Source: DATDAW01 sp036524675
GTDB taxonomy: Bacteria > Verrucomicrobiota > Verrucomicrobiia > Chthoniobacterales > DASVRZ01
Length of the DNA: 64,000 nucleotides
Direction of reading: 5' to 3'
Assembly: GCA_036524675.1 (NCBI GenBank)
Contig: DATDBU010000105.1
Span: 39,580-103,579, forward strand
Position 1 is the stretch's first letter, and the number at the start of each line of letters is the position of its first letter. The notes beneath the pieces are model-generated. The model was not told the origin of the DNA, ran no database searches, and was given only the letters and a program-made list of their open reading frames with translations. Of this stretch, positions 33,290-41,536 are shown piece after piece. A program made the translations under genes and the position numbers.

Positions 33290-33373
33290 CGGGCGGGATA
33301 TTTCAAGTTGAAAATATAGGCGGCTGTGGTAGTCGCCTTTTTGCGGCAGAACGTGGCAATTTTTATTCCTCCT
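33290..33373 (+). promoter_or_regulatory. conserved upstream region of the sigma/kinase cassette, copy 2
   Basis: This stretch aligns with 29757-29836: ATATTTCA, GGCGGCTGTGGTAGTCGCCT, GCGGCAG and CCTATGAATG. GGCGGCT...AGTCGCC could pair as a small hairpin. Conservation of non-coding sequence in both copies suggests a shared promoter or leader. An in-frame GTG at 33326 would extend the sigma factor by 16 residues. Confidence 0.5.
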
Positions 33374-34117
33374 ATGAATGCGGGACCAACGGTGGCGGCG
33401 ACTTCTTCGGAGCGTTTTCAACAAACGCACTGGAGTGTCCTTGCGTTGGCTGCGCGAAGTCATAGCCCGGCGGCTGAGGCGGCGCTCAACGAGATATGCC
33501 TTATTTATTGGCAGCCGATTTTCCGCTTCATTCGGTCACACGGCTTTCCGGCGGCTGAGGCGGAGGATGTTACCCAAATGTTCTGGATGCACTTGATCGC
33601 CAGCGGATCGCTGCGACGCGTGGAACGGGACCGTGGACGGTTTCGTAGTTACCTGCTTGGGGCGCTCAAGCATTTTCTTTCCGATTATCGTGACAGACGT
33701 GATGCGGCGAAACGCGGCGGAGGCATGAAACCTGTTTGCCTCGACGATCCGGAGCGCGGAAGTCTCTGCGCCAACGAGCCGATGGAGGAGGCCATCGGCG
33801 ATGCTCATTTCGATCGTGAATGGGCGATTGCAGTCGTGGATCGTGCCGTGGCAGAACTGCGCAGCCAATGGGTCCAGCGAGGGAGAGGACAGCTCTTTGA
33901 GGCACTCGCAAAATATCTCGTAGGTGACGATTCAGCCGAGTACTACGACGCGACGGCGGCCCGGTTGGGGATTTCTTTGGCCGCGGTAAAAACGCACATC
34001 CACCGCCTTCGCAAGGAGTACCGCGAGTTTATTCGCCGGGAAGTCGGGCGAACGGTTACGGACGCGGATGCGGTGGAGGCGGAGCTTCGCTATTTGTGCA
34101 AGGCCCTCCAAGCTTGA
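33374..34117 (+). CDS. ECF-like RNA polymerase sigma factor
   Basis: A 247-residue sigma factor with region 2 and region 4. Region 2 is seen at about 35-100 (LIYWQPIFRFIRSHGFPAAEAEDVTQMFWMHLIAS, then GRFRSYLLGALKHFLSDY). A longer than usual linker follows, then region 4 at about 175-230 (YYDATAARLGISLAAVKTHIHRLRKEYREFIR). I start it at ATG 33374, where the duplicate copy also begins; GTG 33326 is possible. The kinase follows after 25 bases. Verrucomicrobial and planctomycete genomes often pair such sigma factors with a Ser/Thr kinase, which is taken to regulate the sigma factor by phosphorylation. No anti-sigma factor is seen. Confidence 0.9.
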   Translation: MNAGPTVAATSSERFQQTHWSVLALAARSHSPAAEAALNEICLIYWQPIFRFIRSHGFPAAEAEDVTQMFWMHLIASGSLRRVERDRGRFRSYLLGALKHFLSDYRDRRDAAKRGGGMKPVCLDDPERGSLCANEPMEEAIGDAHFDREWAIAVVDRAVAELRSQWVQRGRGQLFEALAKYLVGDDSAEYYDATAARLGISLAAVKTHIHRLRKEYREFIRREVGRTVTDADAVEAELRYLCKALQA

Positions 34118-34142
34118 AAGGAACCATTTCATATTTCCCTCG

Positions 34143-36785
34143 ATGATCCATCAGGTGCTGGCTTGCAGAATTTGCCAACGAGAGCTGGACGAGGGGGCCA
34201 CTGGAGGGATCTGTCCCGCCTGTTTGCTTGAGACGGCGATTTGTGAAGACAGCGAGACGGATGTTTTTTCTGAGAGTTTTTCCAATTTCGAAATTTTAAA
34301 GCACGAGGATGGCAGCGCGTATGAGCTGGGACGGGGCGCGATGGGAATTACGTACAAGGCACTGGACAAGAGCCTGAAGTGTCCTGTGGCCTTGAAGATG
34401 ATTCAGTCATCGTTGCTGGATCATTTCGACGTGAGGGAACGTTTTTTTCAGGAGGCGCGGGCAGCCGCGAGACTGCAACATCCTAATGTGGCGTCGGTGT
34501 ACCGGCTGGAAAGCGAAGGGACAAATGCATACTACGTGATGGAGTATGTCGATGGGGAGACGCTCGAAGCGGTGGTGCGTCGCCGCGGGAGGCTGCCGGT
34601 TAGGATGGCCCTGGACATTGCCAGCCAGGTGACGCGAGCGCTGGCCGCTGCGGATCGGCACGGGATGGTCCATCGTGACATCAAGCCTTCCAACATCATG
34701 CTGGTAAATGGCGAGGCGGACGATCTACGGGTCAAGGTGATCGATTTTGGTCTGGCAAAACTGCGCACGGCACCACTGGATCTGACGCAAGGGCATTTCA
34801 TTGGGACGCCGCAGTTTGCTAGTCCGGAACAGTTTGAGGGCGGTGATGTCGATATCCGGGCGGATATTTTCGCCTTGGGCATGACGCTCTGGTATATGCT
34901 CATTGGCAGAGCGCCCGTTGTGTCAGAGCCTGAGACCACTGAAGCGGCCAGTCGGGCGGACTTTGAGTTGCCGTGGGAGCAACTGCGACATTTGCCGCGT
35001 CCCGTAAGGCGGCTATTGGAGAAGCTGCTAGCGCGCGAACCTGCGCAGCGGCTGCAGAATCCGATGCTGGCGCTACTGGCGATCGAGGAATGCCGGCGCG
35101 GGCTGCCGGGAGAGGGACGAAAGTCGCGTTGGATATGGCCGGCACTCGCCGCGAGTGTCGCCGCGGCGTGCGCGCTAGCTTACTTCCAGGGCCTGCACAG
35201 GCCTGGAATTCCTGTTGATGCATCGGTGGCTGTACTGCCTTTTGAAAATTTGAGCGGCAAAGCCGAGGAGGCATGGTTTGCAAATTCGTTAACTAACGAG
35301 ATCACCGAACGGCTTTCACGCATTCCCGGCCTAAAAATAGCGTCCCCGAGCTCCACACAAAGACTCGCAAAGTCGGACAAAAATTTGAAGGAAGTCGCAC
35401 GTGCTCTCGGCGTGAGTACTGTCCTCGAAGGTAGTGCATTTCAGGCCGATTCGAATTTCCAGATTTCGATGCGCCTTATTGATCCCGCGACGGATCGGAT
35501 CCTGTATGCAAACTCCTACCGGCAGGAGATGGAGCACATTTTTGATGCTGAAAGGCAGCTTGCCCTGGATATCGCCAGGGCGTTCCGCAAACACCTTGCC
35601 CCGAAACAGGCAACACAGGTCGGAGCGCAGCCGACCGACAATGTTACCGCATACAACTACTACCTGCGTGGCCGTGACGAATTTTTCCGGTTTGAACGCG
35701 GTGCCAATGAACGAGCGATCGTCTCACTAAAAAAAGCTGTCGAATCGGATCCTGATTTCGCATTGGCCCATGCGATGCTGGCAAATGCGTATGCGTGGCG
35801 AGTATCCTTTGGAATGAGTCGCGCAGAATTGGACCATGCGGAGACTGCGGCTCGCCGTGCACTCGACCTCGATGCGAGTTTGGATCAAGCACATGAAGCA
35901 CTTGGCAATATCTATATGTATCGCGGATATTTTCAGAAGGCGTTGGAAGCATACCGGACTGCCGTGAATCTAAATCCGAAGCAATCGGCAAGTTTGGCTA
36001 ACATCGGATACGTCTTGATGAGCACAGGGCATCTCGATAAAACGCTGGAGTGGTATCAAAAGGGGATCGATCTTGATCCAGCGAGTGCCCCTAGTTGGAT
36101 CAATCTCGGGGATTTGTACGTGGCTCTGGGAGAATACTCCAGGGCAAAGGAATCTTATGAAACTTCCAACCAACTTCAGCCGGATCAACCGAATGCTCGA
36201 ATCGGAATTGTTAGGATAGATTTGCTGCAGGGTAACACCGATGCTGCCAGGCGCGGCATTGATGCGTTGTTGCGTTCGGCCTCGACCGTTGTGTGGGTCA
36301 GGAATATGGCGGCGCAGGTGGCTCTGTTTTCAGGGGATATGGAACAAGCGCGCGATCTATATTCCACCTTGATCGCGGATAACCGCGAGGGCGACCTCTT
36401 ATTTACTTACGGTTCGGTACGCTATCTCACAGCTCTGGCGGCTATTGAATCGCGCAAGGGAAATAAGATCGCGGCGGATGCGTTGCTGGTTGAAGCCGAG
36501 AGCTTAGACAGGGACGGTATGCAGCTGTCGCCGGAGGAGCCGGCCGCGTTTTATGATCTCGCCGCTGTTGAGGCCATTCGTGGCAACAACGAGGCGGCTA
36601 TCGAACTTCTGCAGACAGCGATAGCCAAGGGAACAACCGATCATGTTTCATTGCAAATGGATCCACGATTTGACAATCTTAAAACAGATGCGCGCTTTGG
36701 GGAATTGATTGCCAGCCTAAAGGATAGGGTGACGGAAATGCACCGCAGAGTTTTCAGCAAAGAAATGCCGTTCAGTCGCCCCTAG
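34143..36785 (+). CDS. membrane Ser/Thr protein kinase with zinc ribbon, TolB-like domain and TPR sensor (copy 2)
   Basis: An 880-residue paralog of the kinase at 29976, starting at ATG 34143 (the longer frame from 34068 runs inside the sigma gene). The same parts are seen: zinc ribbon CRIC...CPAC, kinase with GRGAMGITYKA, HRDIKPSN and DFGLAK, one helix near 330-350, TolB-like VAVLPFENLSGKAEEAW, and TPRs (LKKAVESDPDFALAHAMLANAY, KGIDLDPASAPSWINLGDLY). From about residue 42 to 440 only a handful of residues differ from copy 1. After that, differences are spread over every repeat. So the two kinases share output but probably differ in what they sense. It follows the sigma factor by 25 bases and precedes a micropeptide. 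Confidence 0.92.
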   Translation: MIHQVLACRICQRELDEGATGGICPACLLETAICEDSETDVFSESFSNFEILKHEDGSAYELGRGAMGITYKALDKSLKCPVALKMIQSSLLDHFDVRERFFQEARAAARLQHPNVASVYRLESEGTNAYYVMEYVDGETLEAVVRRRGRLPVRMALDIASQVTRALAAADRHGMVHRDIKPSNIMLVNGEADDLRVKVIDFGLAKLRTAPLDLTQGHFIGTPQFASPEQFEGGDVDIRADIFALGMTLWYMLIGRAPVVSEPETTEAASRADFELPWEQLRHLPRPVRRLLEKLLAREPAQRLQNPMLALLAIEECRRGLPGEGRKSRWIWPALAASVAAACALAYFQGLHRPGIPVDASVAVLPFENLSGKAEEAWFANSLTNEITERLSRIPGLKIASPSSTQRLAKSDKNLKEVARALGVSTVLEGSAFQADSNFQISMRLIDPATDRILYANSYRQEMEHIFDAERQLALDIARAFRKHLAPKQATQVGAQPTDNVTAYNYYLRGRDEFFRFERGANERAIVSLKKAVESDPDFALAHAMLANAYAWRVSFGMSRAELDHAETAARRALDLDASLDQAHEALGNIYMYRGYFQKALEAYRTAVNLNPKQSASLANIGYVLMSTGHLDKTLEWYQKGIDLDPASAPSWINLGDLYVALGEYSRAKESYETSNQLQPDQPNARIGIVRIDLLQGNTDAARRGIDALLRSASTVVWVRNMAAQVALFSGDMEQARDLYSTLIADNREGDLLFTYGSVRYLTALAAIESRKGNKIAADALLVEAESLDRDGMQLSPEEPAAFYDLAAVEAIRGNNEAAIELLQTAIAKGTTDHVSLQMDPRFDNLKTDARFGELIASLKDRVTEMHRRVFSKEMPFSRP

Positions 36786-36855
36786 TGTGTTAAGGATGGA
36801 GCAGAGGTATAGTTGCGTAGAAACGACAAAATAGAACAAACAAAGAAAGAGAGAT

Positions 36856-36951
36856 ATGCCTGAATCAAATACCAAACCCGATTCCGGAACAACAGACACG
36901 AAAAAGGGGACAAAAGGGGGGCCTACTGTCACCCCGAGAATTCAGAGGTGA
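36856..36951 (+). CDS. micropeptide, 31 residues, Lys/Thr-rich (copy 2)
   Basis: A 31-codon frame starting at ATG after AAGAAAGAGAGAT and ending KGGPTVTPRIQR. It opens MPESNTKPDSGTTDTKKG. It is the counterpart of the frame at 32677 behind the first kinase; the leader and the KGG-TVT end are shared while the middle differs, as expected of a real but fast-evolving small gene. Six threonines give many possible phosphorylation sites. The distance from the kinase stop is 70 bases, so it is probably in the same transcript. Confidence 0.55.
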   Translation: MPESNTKPDSGTTDTKKGTKGGPTVTPRIQR

Positions 36952-36984
36952 CATGTTCGACGCTGCCGAATTTCCGGTACAGGG

Positions 36985-37215
36985 AGAAGCGGTTCCTAAT
37001 GAAACGCTTAATTCAAAAAACGGAAATGCGAGCATGACTTAGCCGAGTCATCTGAGAAGTTAGTTTGGGCGTTCGCTGGTTTCCAGACCAGCGGGCGCGG
37101 GGAGAGTGTTGTAATTGGAGGCATGGAAAGTGACATCGCTTTCGCGCCGGAAATTTGATGTGCAATCGCCGTGGCGCGGGATGTGAAATTGCTCTTGGAG
37201 CGACGAAAAGTTTCA
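36985..37215 (+). repeat. degenerate copy of the small membrane protein gene at 37300-37551
   Basis: Segments here align with the region from 37256: GAAGCGGTTC-TA-TGAAACGCT, then GAGCA-GA-T...GAGTCAT, GAAGTT-GTTTGG, CGCTG-TTTCCA, and AGTGACATCGCTTTCGCGCC against AGCGATATCGCTTTGGCGCG. The copy has stop codons and lost its frame. It suggests a third duplicated unit at the end of the cassette. GCTGGT...ACCAGC (37075-37092) could form a small hairpin. I see nothing else between 36952 and 37299. Confidence 0.5.
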
Positions 37216-37299
37216 AAATCTGAAACTGTTGTCTGCGACTCCCGAAGAAACAGGTGAGAGCGGTTCGTAGTGAAACGCTCGCATTGAGGAAAGGGAAAG

Positions 37300-37551
37300 A
37301 TGAGCACGATTCAATCAAGTCATTTTGGAAGTTCGTTTGGCCGATCGCTGATTTCCATGCCCGAGATCGAATGGAGGGAATCGGCTGCACGGAAACGGTC
37401 TCAAAAAGCGATATCGCTTTGGCGCGCCACCATCGAGGCTGGAAAGGAAACATCCCGGCTGCCGGATGTTGCCGTCAATACCATCATCGCAGGGAGCGCA
37501 GCCGCCGGGTTGATCATTGCGGCGTGGAAGACGCTGTATTTTGTGTTTTGA
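37300..37551 (+). CDS. small hypothetical protein with C-terminal membrane helix
   Basis: An 83-residue protein after a strong purine-rich site (GGAAAGGGAAAG) right before ATG 37300. The first 55 residues are hydrophilic and positively charged, with MPEIEWRESAARKRSQKA. The last 25 form one helix (TIIAGSAAAGLIIAAWKTLY), so it would be tail-anchored. No family is recognised. A broken copy lies just upstream. It stands between the kinase cassette and mtgA, and may belong to the cassette. Confidence 0.5.
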   Translation: MSTIQSSHFGSSFGRSLISMPEIEWRESAARKRSQKAISLWRATIEAGKETSRLPDVAVNTIIAGSAAAGLIIAAWKTLYFVF

Positions 37552-37584
37552 GTTTCGCGGGTGGAGTGGTGGAGTTGCGGTTGC

Positions 37585-38343
37585 ATGACAACAACCGCAA
37601 CACGGGAAGGCAAGAAGACGGCGCGAACTGACAGAAAGCGCAGAAAAAGACCTTTTCGCTGGCTGTGGTTGCTGTTTTGGGCCTGCTGGTTTGTGGTCGG
37701 ATTTCCGCTTTTGCAGGTCGTGGGTGTTCGGTTTCTCAATCCACCCTGGACTCTGTTAATGGGAATCCGCGCCGTGGAACGGAGGTTGCATTCCGGGACG
37801 CCTGCGCCGCGACTGGCTTACGAATGGGTGCGTTTGAAGGAAGTGCCGGAGGATTTTTTAAAGAGCGTCTGGATGATGGAGGATCAGCGGTTTTTTGATC
37901 ACGACGGGTTTGACTGGAAGGAAATTGAGACTGCCATGGCAGATGCAAAAAGGACCGGCAAACCCGTTAGAGGCGCTTCGACGATCTCGATGCAATGCGC
38001 GCGGTCTCTTTTTTTGTGGCAGGGACGGTCGTGGATCCGGAAGCCGTTGGAAGCTTATTACACGATGTTGATGGAAACCGTGCTTACCAAACGGCGAATC
38101 CTGGAATTGTACGTCAATGTCATCGAGACTGGCGATGGGATTTACGGCATCGAGGCTGCCGCAAGGAACTACTATGGAAAGTCGGCGAGGGACCTCACAC
38201 GAGCCCAGAGTGCGATGATTGCCGCGATTTTGCCTGCCCCGCGAACGTGGGATCCCCTCCATCCAACGAAACGTGTGGAGCGGCGGCAGGAGATCATTTT
38301 GCACCGAATCCGGGACGTAAGCCAGGAACCGTGGCAGCAATAA
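37585..38343 (+). CDS. mtgA: monofunctional peptidoglycan transglycosylase (GT51)
   Basis: A 252-residue inner-membrane enzyme that polymerises lipid II into glycan strands without a transpeptidase domain. I start it at ATG 37585, with GGAG 10 bases upstream; GTG 37561 is in frame. A Lys/Arg-rich tail precedes one helix (about 24-48). GT51 motifs are complete: WMMEDQRFFDHDGFDW (catalytic E99), RGASTISMQCARSLF, KRRILELYVNVIETGDGIYG and the YYGKSARDLTRAQSAMIAAILPAP block. The length is normal for MtgA. Confidence 0.93.
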   Translation: MTTTATREGKKTARTDRKRRKRPFRWLWLLFWACWFVVGFPLLQVVGVRFLNPPWTLLMGIRAVERRLHSGTPAPRLAYEWVRLKEVPEDFLKSVWMMEDQRFFDHDGFDWKEIETAMADAKRTGKPVRGASTISMQCARSLFLWQGRSWIRKPLEAYYTMLMETVLTKRRILELYVNVIETGDGIYGIEAAARNYYGKSARDLTRAQSAMIAAILPAPRTWDPLHPTKRVERRQEIILHRIRDVSQEPWQQ

Positions 38344-38699
38344 GGGCTAAAAATGGGAACTGGGTGGACTTCCTGTTCGTTTCGCCTCCGAAGCCGTTTG
38401 TCCTGTACGCTGACCACGACGAGTACGCGACCTTCTTCGCCAAAAGCAATTCCAACCTCAACCAGGTCACTTCTGCCCTTACAAAAGAGGGATTCACCGC
38501 CGTTGAAACTACACTCGCAATACCTAACATTCTTTCTTTCGTGGCTCGGTTTGCGGGTTGCCGCCAGACTAAAAACCCTTTCTCGTCCAAGCGAAACGTC
38601 CAAAGTCGAACTTGGGGGTCAAAATCTCCTGCGGACCTACGAGGCACAGAGACCGAACACATGGTAAGCCCTGGCGACAGGCCGAAAGCTTCGAGGTGA
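38331..38699 (+). CDS. hypothetical protein overlapping the end of mtgA
   Basis: A 122-codon frame from GTG 38331, with AGGA 5 bases upstream, overlapping the mtgA stop by 13 bases. The first half looks protein-like (VDFLFVSPPKPFVLYADHDEY, then FFAKSNSNLNQVTSALTKEGF), with aromatic and charged residues spaced as in folded proteins. The second half is Ser/Arg-rich and may be out-of-frame. It could be a real small gene with a decayed end. No family is recognised. Confidence 0.35.
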   Translation: MAAIRAKNGNWVDFLFVSPPKPFVLYADHDEYATFFAKSNSNLNQVTSALTKEGFTAVETTLAIPNILSFVARFAGCRQTKNPFSSKRNVQSRTWGSKSPADLRGTETEHMVSPGDRPKASR

Positions 38700-38774
38700 A
38701 GTGAGGCGGATTCGCCCGTTGTGACAGGCAGATGCAGAGGAGAACGCTGCGATGAAGGGGCACGCCCCGTGAAA

Positions 38775-38849
38775 TGGTGCGCGCTACAGGGTTCGAACCT
38801 GTGACTTCTTGCGTGTGAAGCAAGCGCTCTACCGCTGAGCTAAGCGCGC
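38775..38849 (-). tRNA. tRNA-Val (anticodon CAC)
   Basis: On the minus strand the sequence folds as a complete cloverleaf. The acceptor stem is GCGCGCT with AGCGCGC, the D arm is GCTCAGCGGTAGAGC, the anticodon stem CTTGC/GCAAG encloses TTCACAC (anticodon CAC, decoding GTG), and the T arm is ACAGG-TTCGAAC-CCTGT. The discriminator A and a genome-encoded CCA follow. It has no variable-arm extension. Confidence 0.95.
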
Positions 38850-38872
38850 GATACCCAATTTGAAAGGGCGGA

Positions 38873-38900
38873 AAGATAAATTGGCTGTGTGCGGGGTCAA
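38873..38900 (-). promoter_or_regulatory. sigma-70-type promoter of the tRNA-Val gene
   Basis: Read on the minus strand, TTGACC (38895-38900) is followed by a 16-base spacer and TATCTT (38873-38878). This matches the consensus -35 box in 5 of 6 and the -10 box in 4 of 6 positions and lies 23 bases upstream of the tRNA 5' end. Confidence 0.55.
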
Positions 38901-38918
38901 CGGTTAATTTTCCGATCT

Positions 38919-40739
38919 GTGACCACGAACATTGCCGCCTATAAATTTGCCCGCCTGACTCACTTGAAGCCGTTGCGCGAACGGCTTATTGCGGAGTGCA
39001 GAGCGCGGGAATTGAAAGGGACCATTTTGCTCAGCACCGAGGGCGTCAATTTGTTTGTGGCCGGGACTCAGGCGGAAATCGATTGGCTGGTGGCGGAACT
39101 GCGGAGCATTTCCGGCTTGGAAAATCTGATGCCGAAATACAGCGAGAGCGCTGACCAGCCGTTCAACCGGATGCTGGTCCGCATCAAGAAGGAGATCATT
39201 TCATTCGGTGTGGAAGGTATCGACCCGGCGACGCGGACTTCGCCGAAACTGGCAGCGAGCGTCCTGAAGCAGTGGCTCGACGATGGCCGCTCCGTCACGC
39301 TGCTGGACACGCGCAACGATTACGAGGTCAAGCTCGGGACGTTCAAGGGAGCGCAAACGTTGGATATCGAGCACTTTAGAAAGTTTCCAGACGCGGTTCG
39401 TCAACTTCCGGCGGAAATGAAGAAGCAGCCTATCGTCATGTTTTGCACCGGCGGCATTCGCTGCGAAAAAGCGGGGCCGTTTATGGAGCGCGAAGGTTTT
39501 GAACTCATTTTTCAACTCGATGGCGGCATTTTGAAATATTTCGAAGAATGCGGTGGCGCCCATTACGAGGGCGAGTGCTTTGTGTTCGACCACCGTGTTG
39601 GAGTGGATCCCGGACTTCGCGAAACGGATTCCGCACTTTGTTTCGCCTGCCAGACGCCACTCACGGCCGACGACCAGGGGGACGTCCGTTTCGTTGTAAA
39701 TGAGTCGTGCCCCTATTGTTTCCAATCGACTACGGAGCAGATGGACGAACGCATCGCGAAGCGGCAGAAGGCGATCCGCCGGGCCGCGACGCCGCTCCCA
39801 GGCAGCCAACCGTATGATCAGCGGCGCCCCGTCAATATTCCCGCATCATGCGACGGGTTCACCTTACTTGACGCGCTTTGCACGATCTTCGCACATCTAC
39901 CGCGTGCGGAGTGGCTGCCACTTTTCGAAACGGGCCGTTTTTTGGACGAATCCGGGCAGGCGGTTTCCGCCACACAAGTCGTTCGGGCAGGTGAACGCTA
40001 TCACCGCCTCACGCCTTCCGCCGTGGAGCCCGACGTAAGCGTGAACATCCGCATCCTGTTCGAGGACGAGGCCATTGTCGTGCTCGAAAAACCCGCGCCA
40101 CTTCCCATGCACCCGAGCGGCCGTTTCAATCGCAACACGCTGCAATTCATTCTGCAGCAGGCTTATGCGCCGCAAAGAATTCAAGCGGCACATCGTCTCG
40201 ACGCCAACACGACCGGGCTCGTCGTTTGTGCTCGAACGCGACATTTCGCGTCCCTGCTTCAGTCGCAGTTCGTTCGAGGTGAAGTGGAAAAGAGCTATCT
40301 CGTTCGCGTTCAGGGGCAGCCGGTTGAGGAAACATTTTACTGTGACGCCCCGATCAGCACCGTGCCGGGGCCGATGGGCACGCGCGAGGTGGACACAAAG
40401 GGAGGGCTGCCCGCTCACACGGAATTCCGGGTGATTGAACGTTTCGGCGATTCAACCTTGCTCGAAGCGCATCCGGTTACGGGCCGCACCAATCAAATCC
40501 GTGTTCATCTCTGGCAACTCGGTCTGCCAGTTCTGGGCGATCCAGTTTACCGAGCTGACCGACAACTGGGAGAAACGCAGACCCTTTCTCCGGGCGATCC
40601 GCCCCTGTGCCTCCACGCCTGGCGCCTTACCTTTACGCATCCGCTGACCGCGGAGCGTATGACTTTCGAGGCACCTGAGCCGGAATGGGGTGGACGAGTT
40701 TCAACGCAACCATTTTACCGCTCCACTGAAGTTTGGTAG
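38919..40739 (+). CDS. fusion of TrhO (tRNA U34 hydroxylase, rhodanese-like) and RluA-family pseudouridine synthase
   Basis: A 606-residue two-enzyme protein. I prefer GTG 38919, where the TrhO start TTNIAAYKFARL begins; GTG 38889 adds ten residues. Residues 1-290 are TrhO/YceA: ILLSTEGVNLFVAG, then a rhodanese domain with the catalytic cysteine C176 in VMFCTGGIRCEKAG, then LDGGILKYFEECGG and a cysteine cluster (CFAC...CPYC). This part makes 5-hydroxyuridine at tRNA position 34. Residues about 310-600 are an RluA-type synthase: an S4-like segment (DGFTLLDALCTIF), the catalytic HRLDANTTGLVV (D428) and HPVTGRTNQIRVHL. The frame is continuous, so both activities should be made as one chain. Confidence 0.9.
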   Translation: MTTNIAAYKFARLTHLKPLRERLIAECRARELKGTILLSTEGVNLFVAGTQAEIDWLVAELRSISGLENLMPKYSESADQPFNRMLVRIKKEIISFGVEGIDPATRTSPKLAASVLKQWLDDGRSVTLLDTRNDYEVKLGTFKGAQTLDIEHFRKFPDAVRQLPAEMKKQPIVMFCTGGIRCEKAGPFMEREGFELIFQLDGGILKYFEECGGAHYEGECFVFDHRVGVDPGLRETDSALCFACQTPLTADDQGDVRFVVNESCPYCFQSTTEQMDERIAKRQKAIRRAATPLPGSQPYDQRRPVNIPASCDGFTLLDALCTIFAHLPRAEWLPLFETGRFLDESGQAVSATQVVRAGERYHRLTPSAVEPDVSVNIRILFEDEAIVVLEKPAPLPMHPSGRFNRNTLQFILQQAYAPQRIQAAHRLDANTTGLVVCARTRHFASLLQSQFVRGEVEKSYLVRVQGQPVEETFYCDAPISTVPGPMGTREVDTKGGLPAHTEFRVIERFGDSTLLEAHPVTGRTNQIRVHLWQLGLPVLGDPVYRADRQLGETQTLSPGDPPLCLHAWRLTFTHPLTAERMTFEAPEPEWGGRVSTQPFYRSTEVW

Positions 40740-40831
40740 GGACCTTTTGGCCGCTCTGCTCGTCGCTCCGGGGTCGAAATCTCCCCGCGTCTTCACGAGA
40801 TTGCCGCAAGAAGGCTCTTTTGAAACCTTTT

Positions 40832-41410
40832 CTATTCCTCCTGAAAAGCGTCCAGGGCCATTTTCAAGCTCTCGACCGGCAATCCAACGACATTCGAAAA
40901 CGAACCGTCGATTCGCTCAATGAGCAGCCCTGCATTTTCCTGCGCAGCATACGCTCCGGCTTTGTCGAGCGGATCGATCAAAGAGAGATATTTTTCCACC
41001 CGCTCATCGGAGAGTTCTCGAAAATAAACCGTCGTAGCCTCGGTAAACGCCCGGGTTTTTGCCGGATGAAATCGCACGACCCACACGCTTGTGAGCACCT
41101 CGTGGCTGCGGCCGCTCAGCAGTCGCAGCATACGCCGCGCATCGTCAAGGTCCGTCGGTTTGCCAAGAATTTGGTCATCGATGTAAACGACAGTATCCGC
41201 TCCGATAACGACGGACTCGGGGCAAAACGCAGCGACGGCGGTGGCTTTGCGCCTGGCGTTGAGTAGCGTCAATTCGCGCGGCGTGAAATGCGACGCGGCA
41301 GTTTCTTCGATATCCGGCGAGAAAGTACGAAAGGCGAAACCCATTTCCCGGAGAAGAACAGAGCGGCGCGGGGAAGTCGAAGCCAGTATCAAGTCAAGCT
41401 CAGGCATCAT
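40832..41410 (-). CDS. Maf family nucleotide pyrophosphatase
   Basis: A 192-residue house-cleaning pyrophosphatase that hydrolyses non-canonical or pyrimidine nucleoside triphosphates. The start is the classical ASTSPRRSVLLREMGF (phosphate loop); GADTVVYIDDQILGKP holds the catalytic aspartate, and GAYAAQENAGLLIERIDGSFSNVVGLPV is the C-terminal signature, closest to the YhdE (dTTP/UTP) type. I chose ATG 41410; TTG 41416 is in frame. Confidence 0.95.
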   Translation of the reverse strand: MMPELDLILASTSPRRSVLLREMGFAFRTFSPDIEETAASHFTPRELTLLNARRKATAVAAFCPESVVIGADTVVYIDDQILGKPTDLDDARRMLRLLSGRSHEVLTSVWVVRFHPAKTRAFTEATTVYFRELSDERVEKYLSLIDPLDKAGAYAAQENAGLLIERIDGSFSNVVGLPVESLKMALDAFQEE

Positions 41411-41536
41411 CTGCAATGTAATTATACTCTTTCTTCATTGTCGGAAAAATGAGGATTGTGTTTGGGCTCAGAAATCCCTTCGGCAATACTTTCAATCCGG
41501 GCTTCGCCGAAGGTACCGTCGTCGTTCGAGAGTGTC

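Noticed and set aside
38569..38823. A minus-strand frame with TGSNPVART-like residues
   Set aside because: It is the translated T arm of the tRNA-Val gene and its flank, a common false call.
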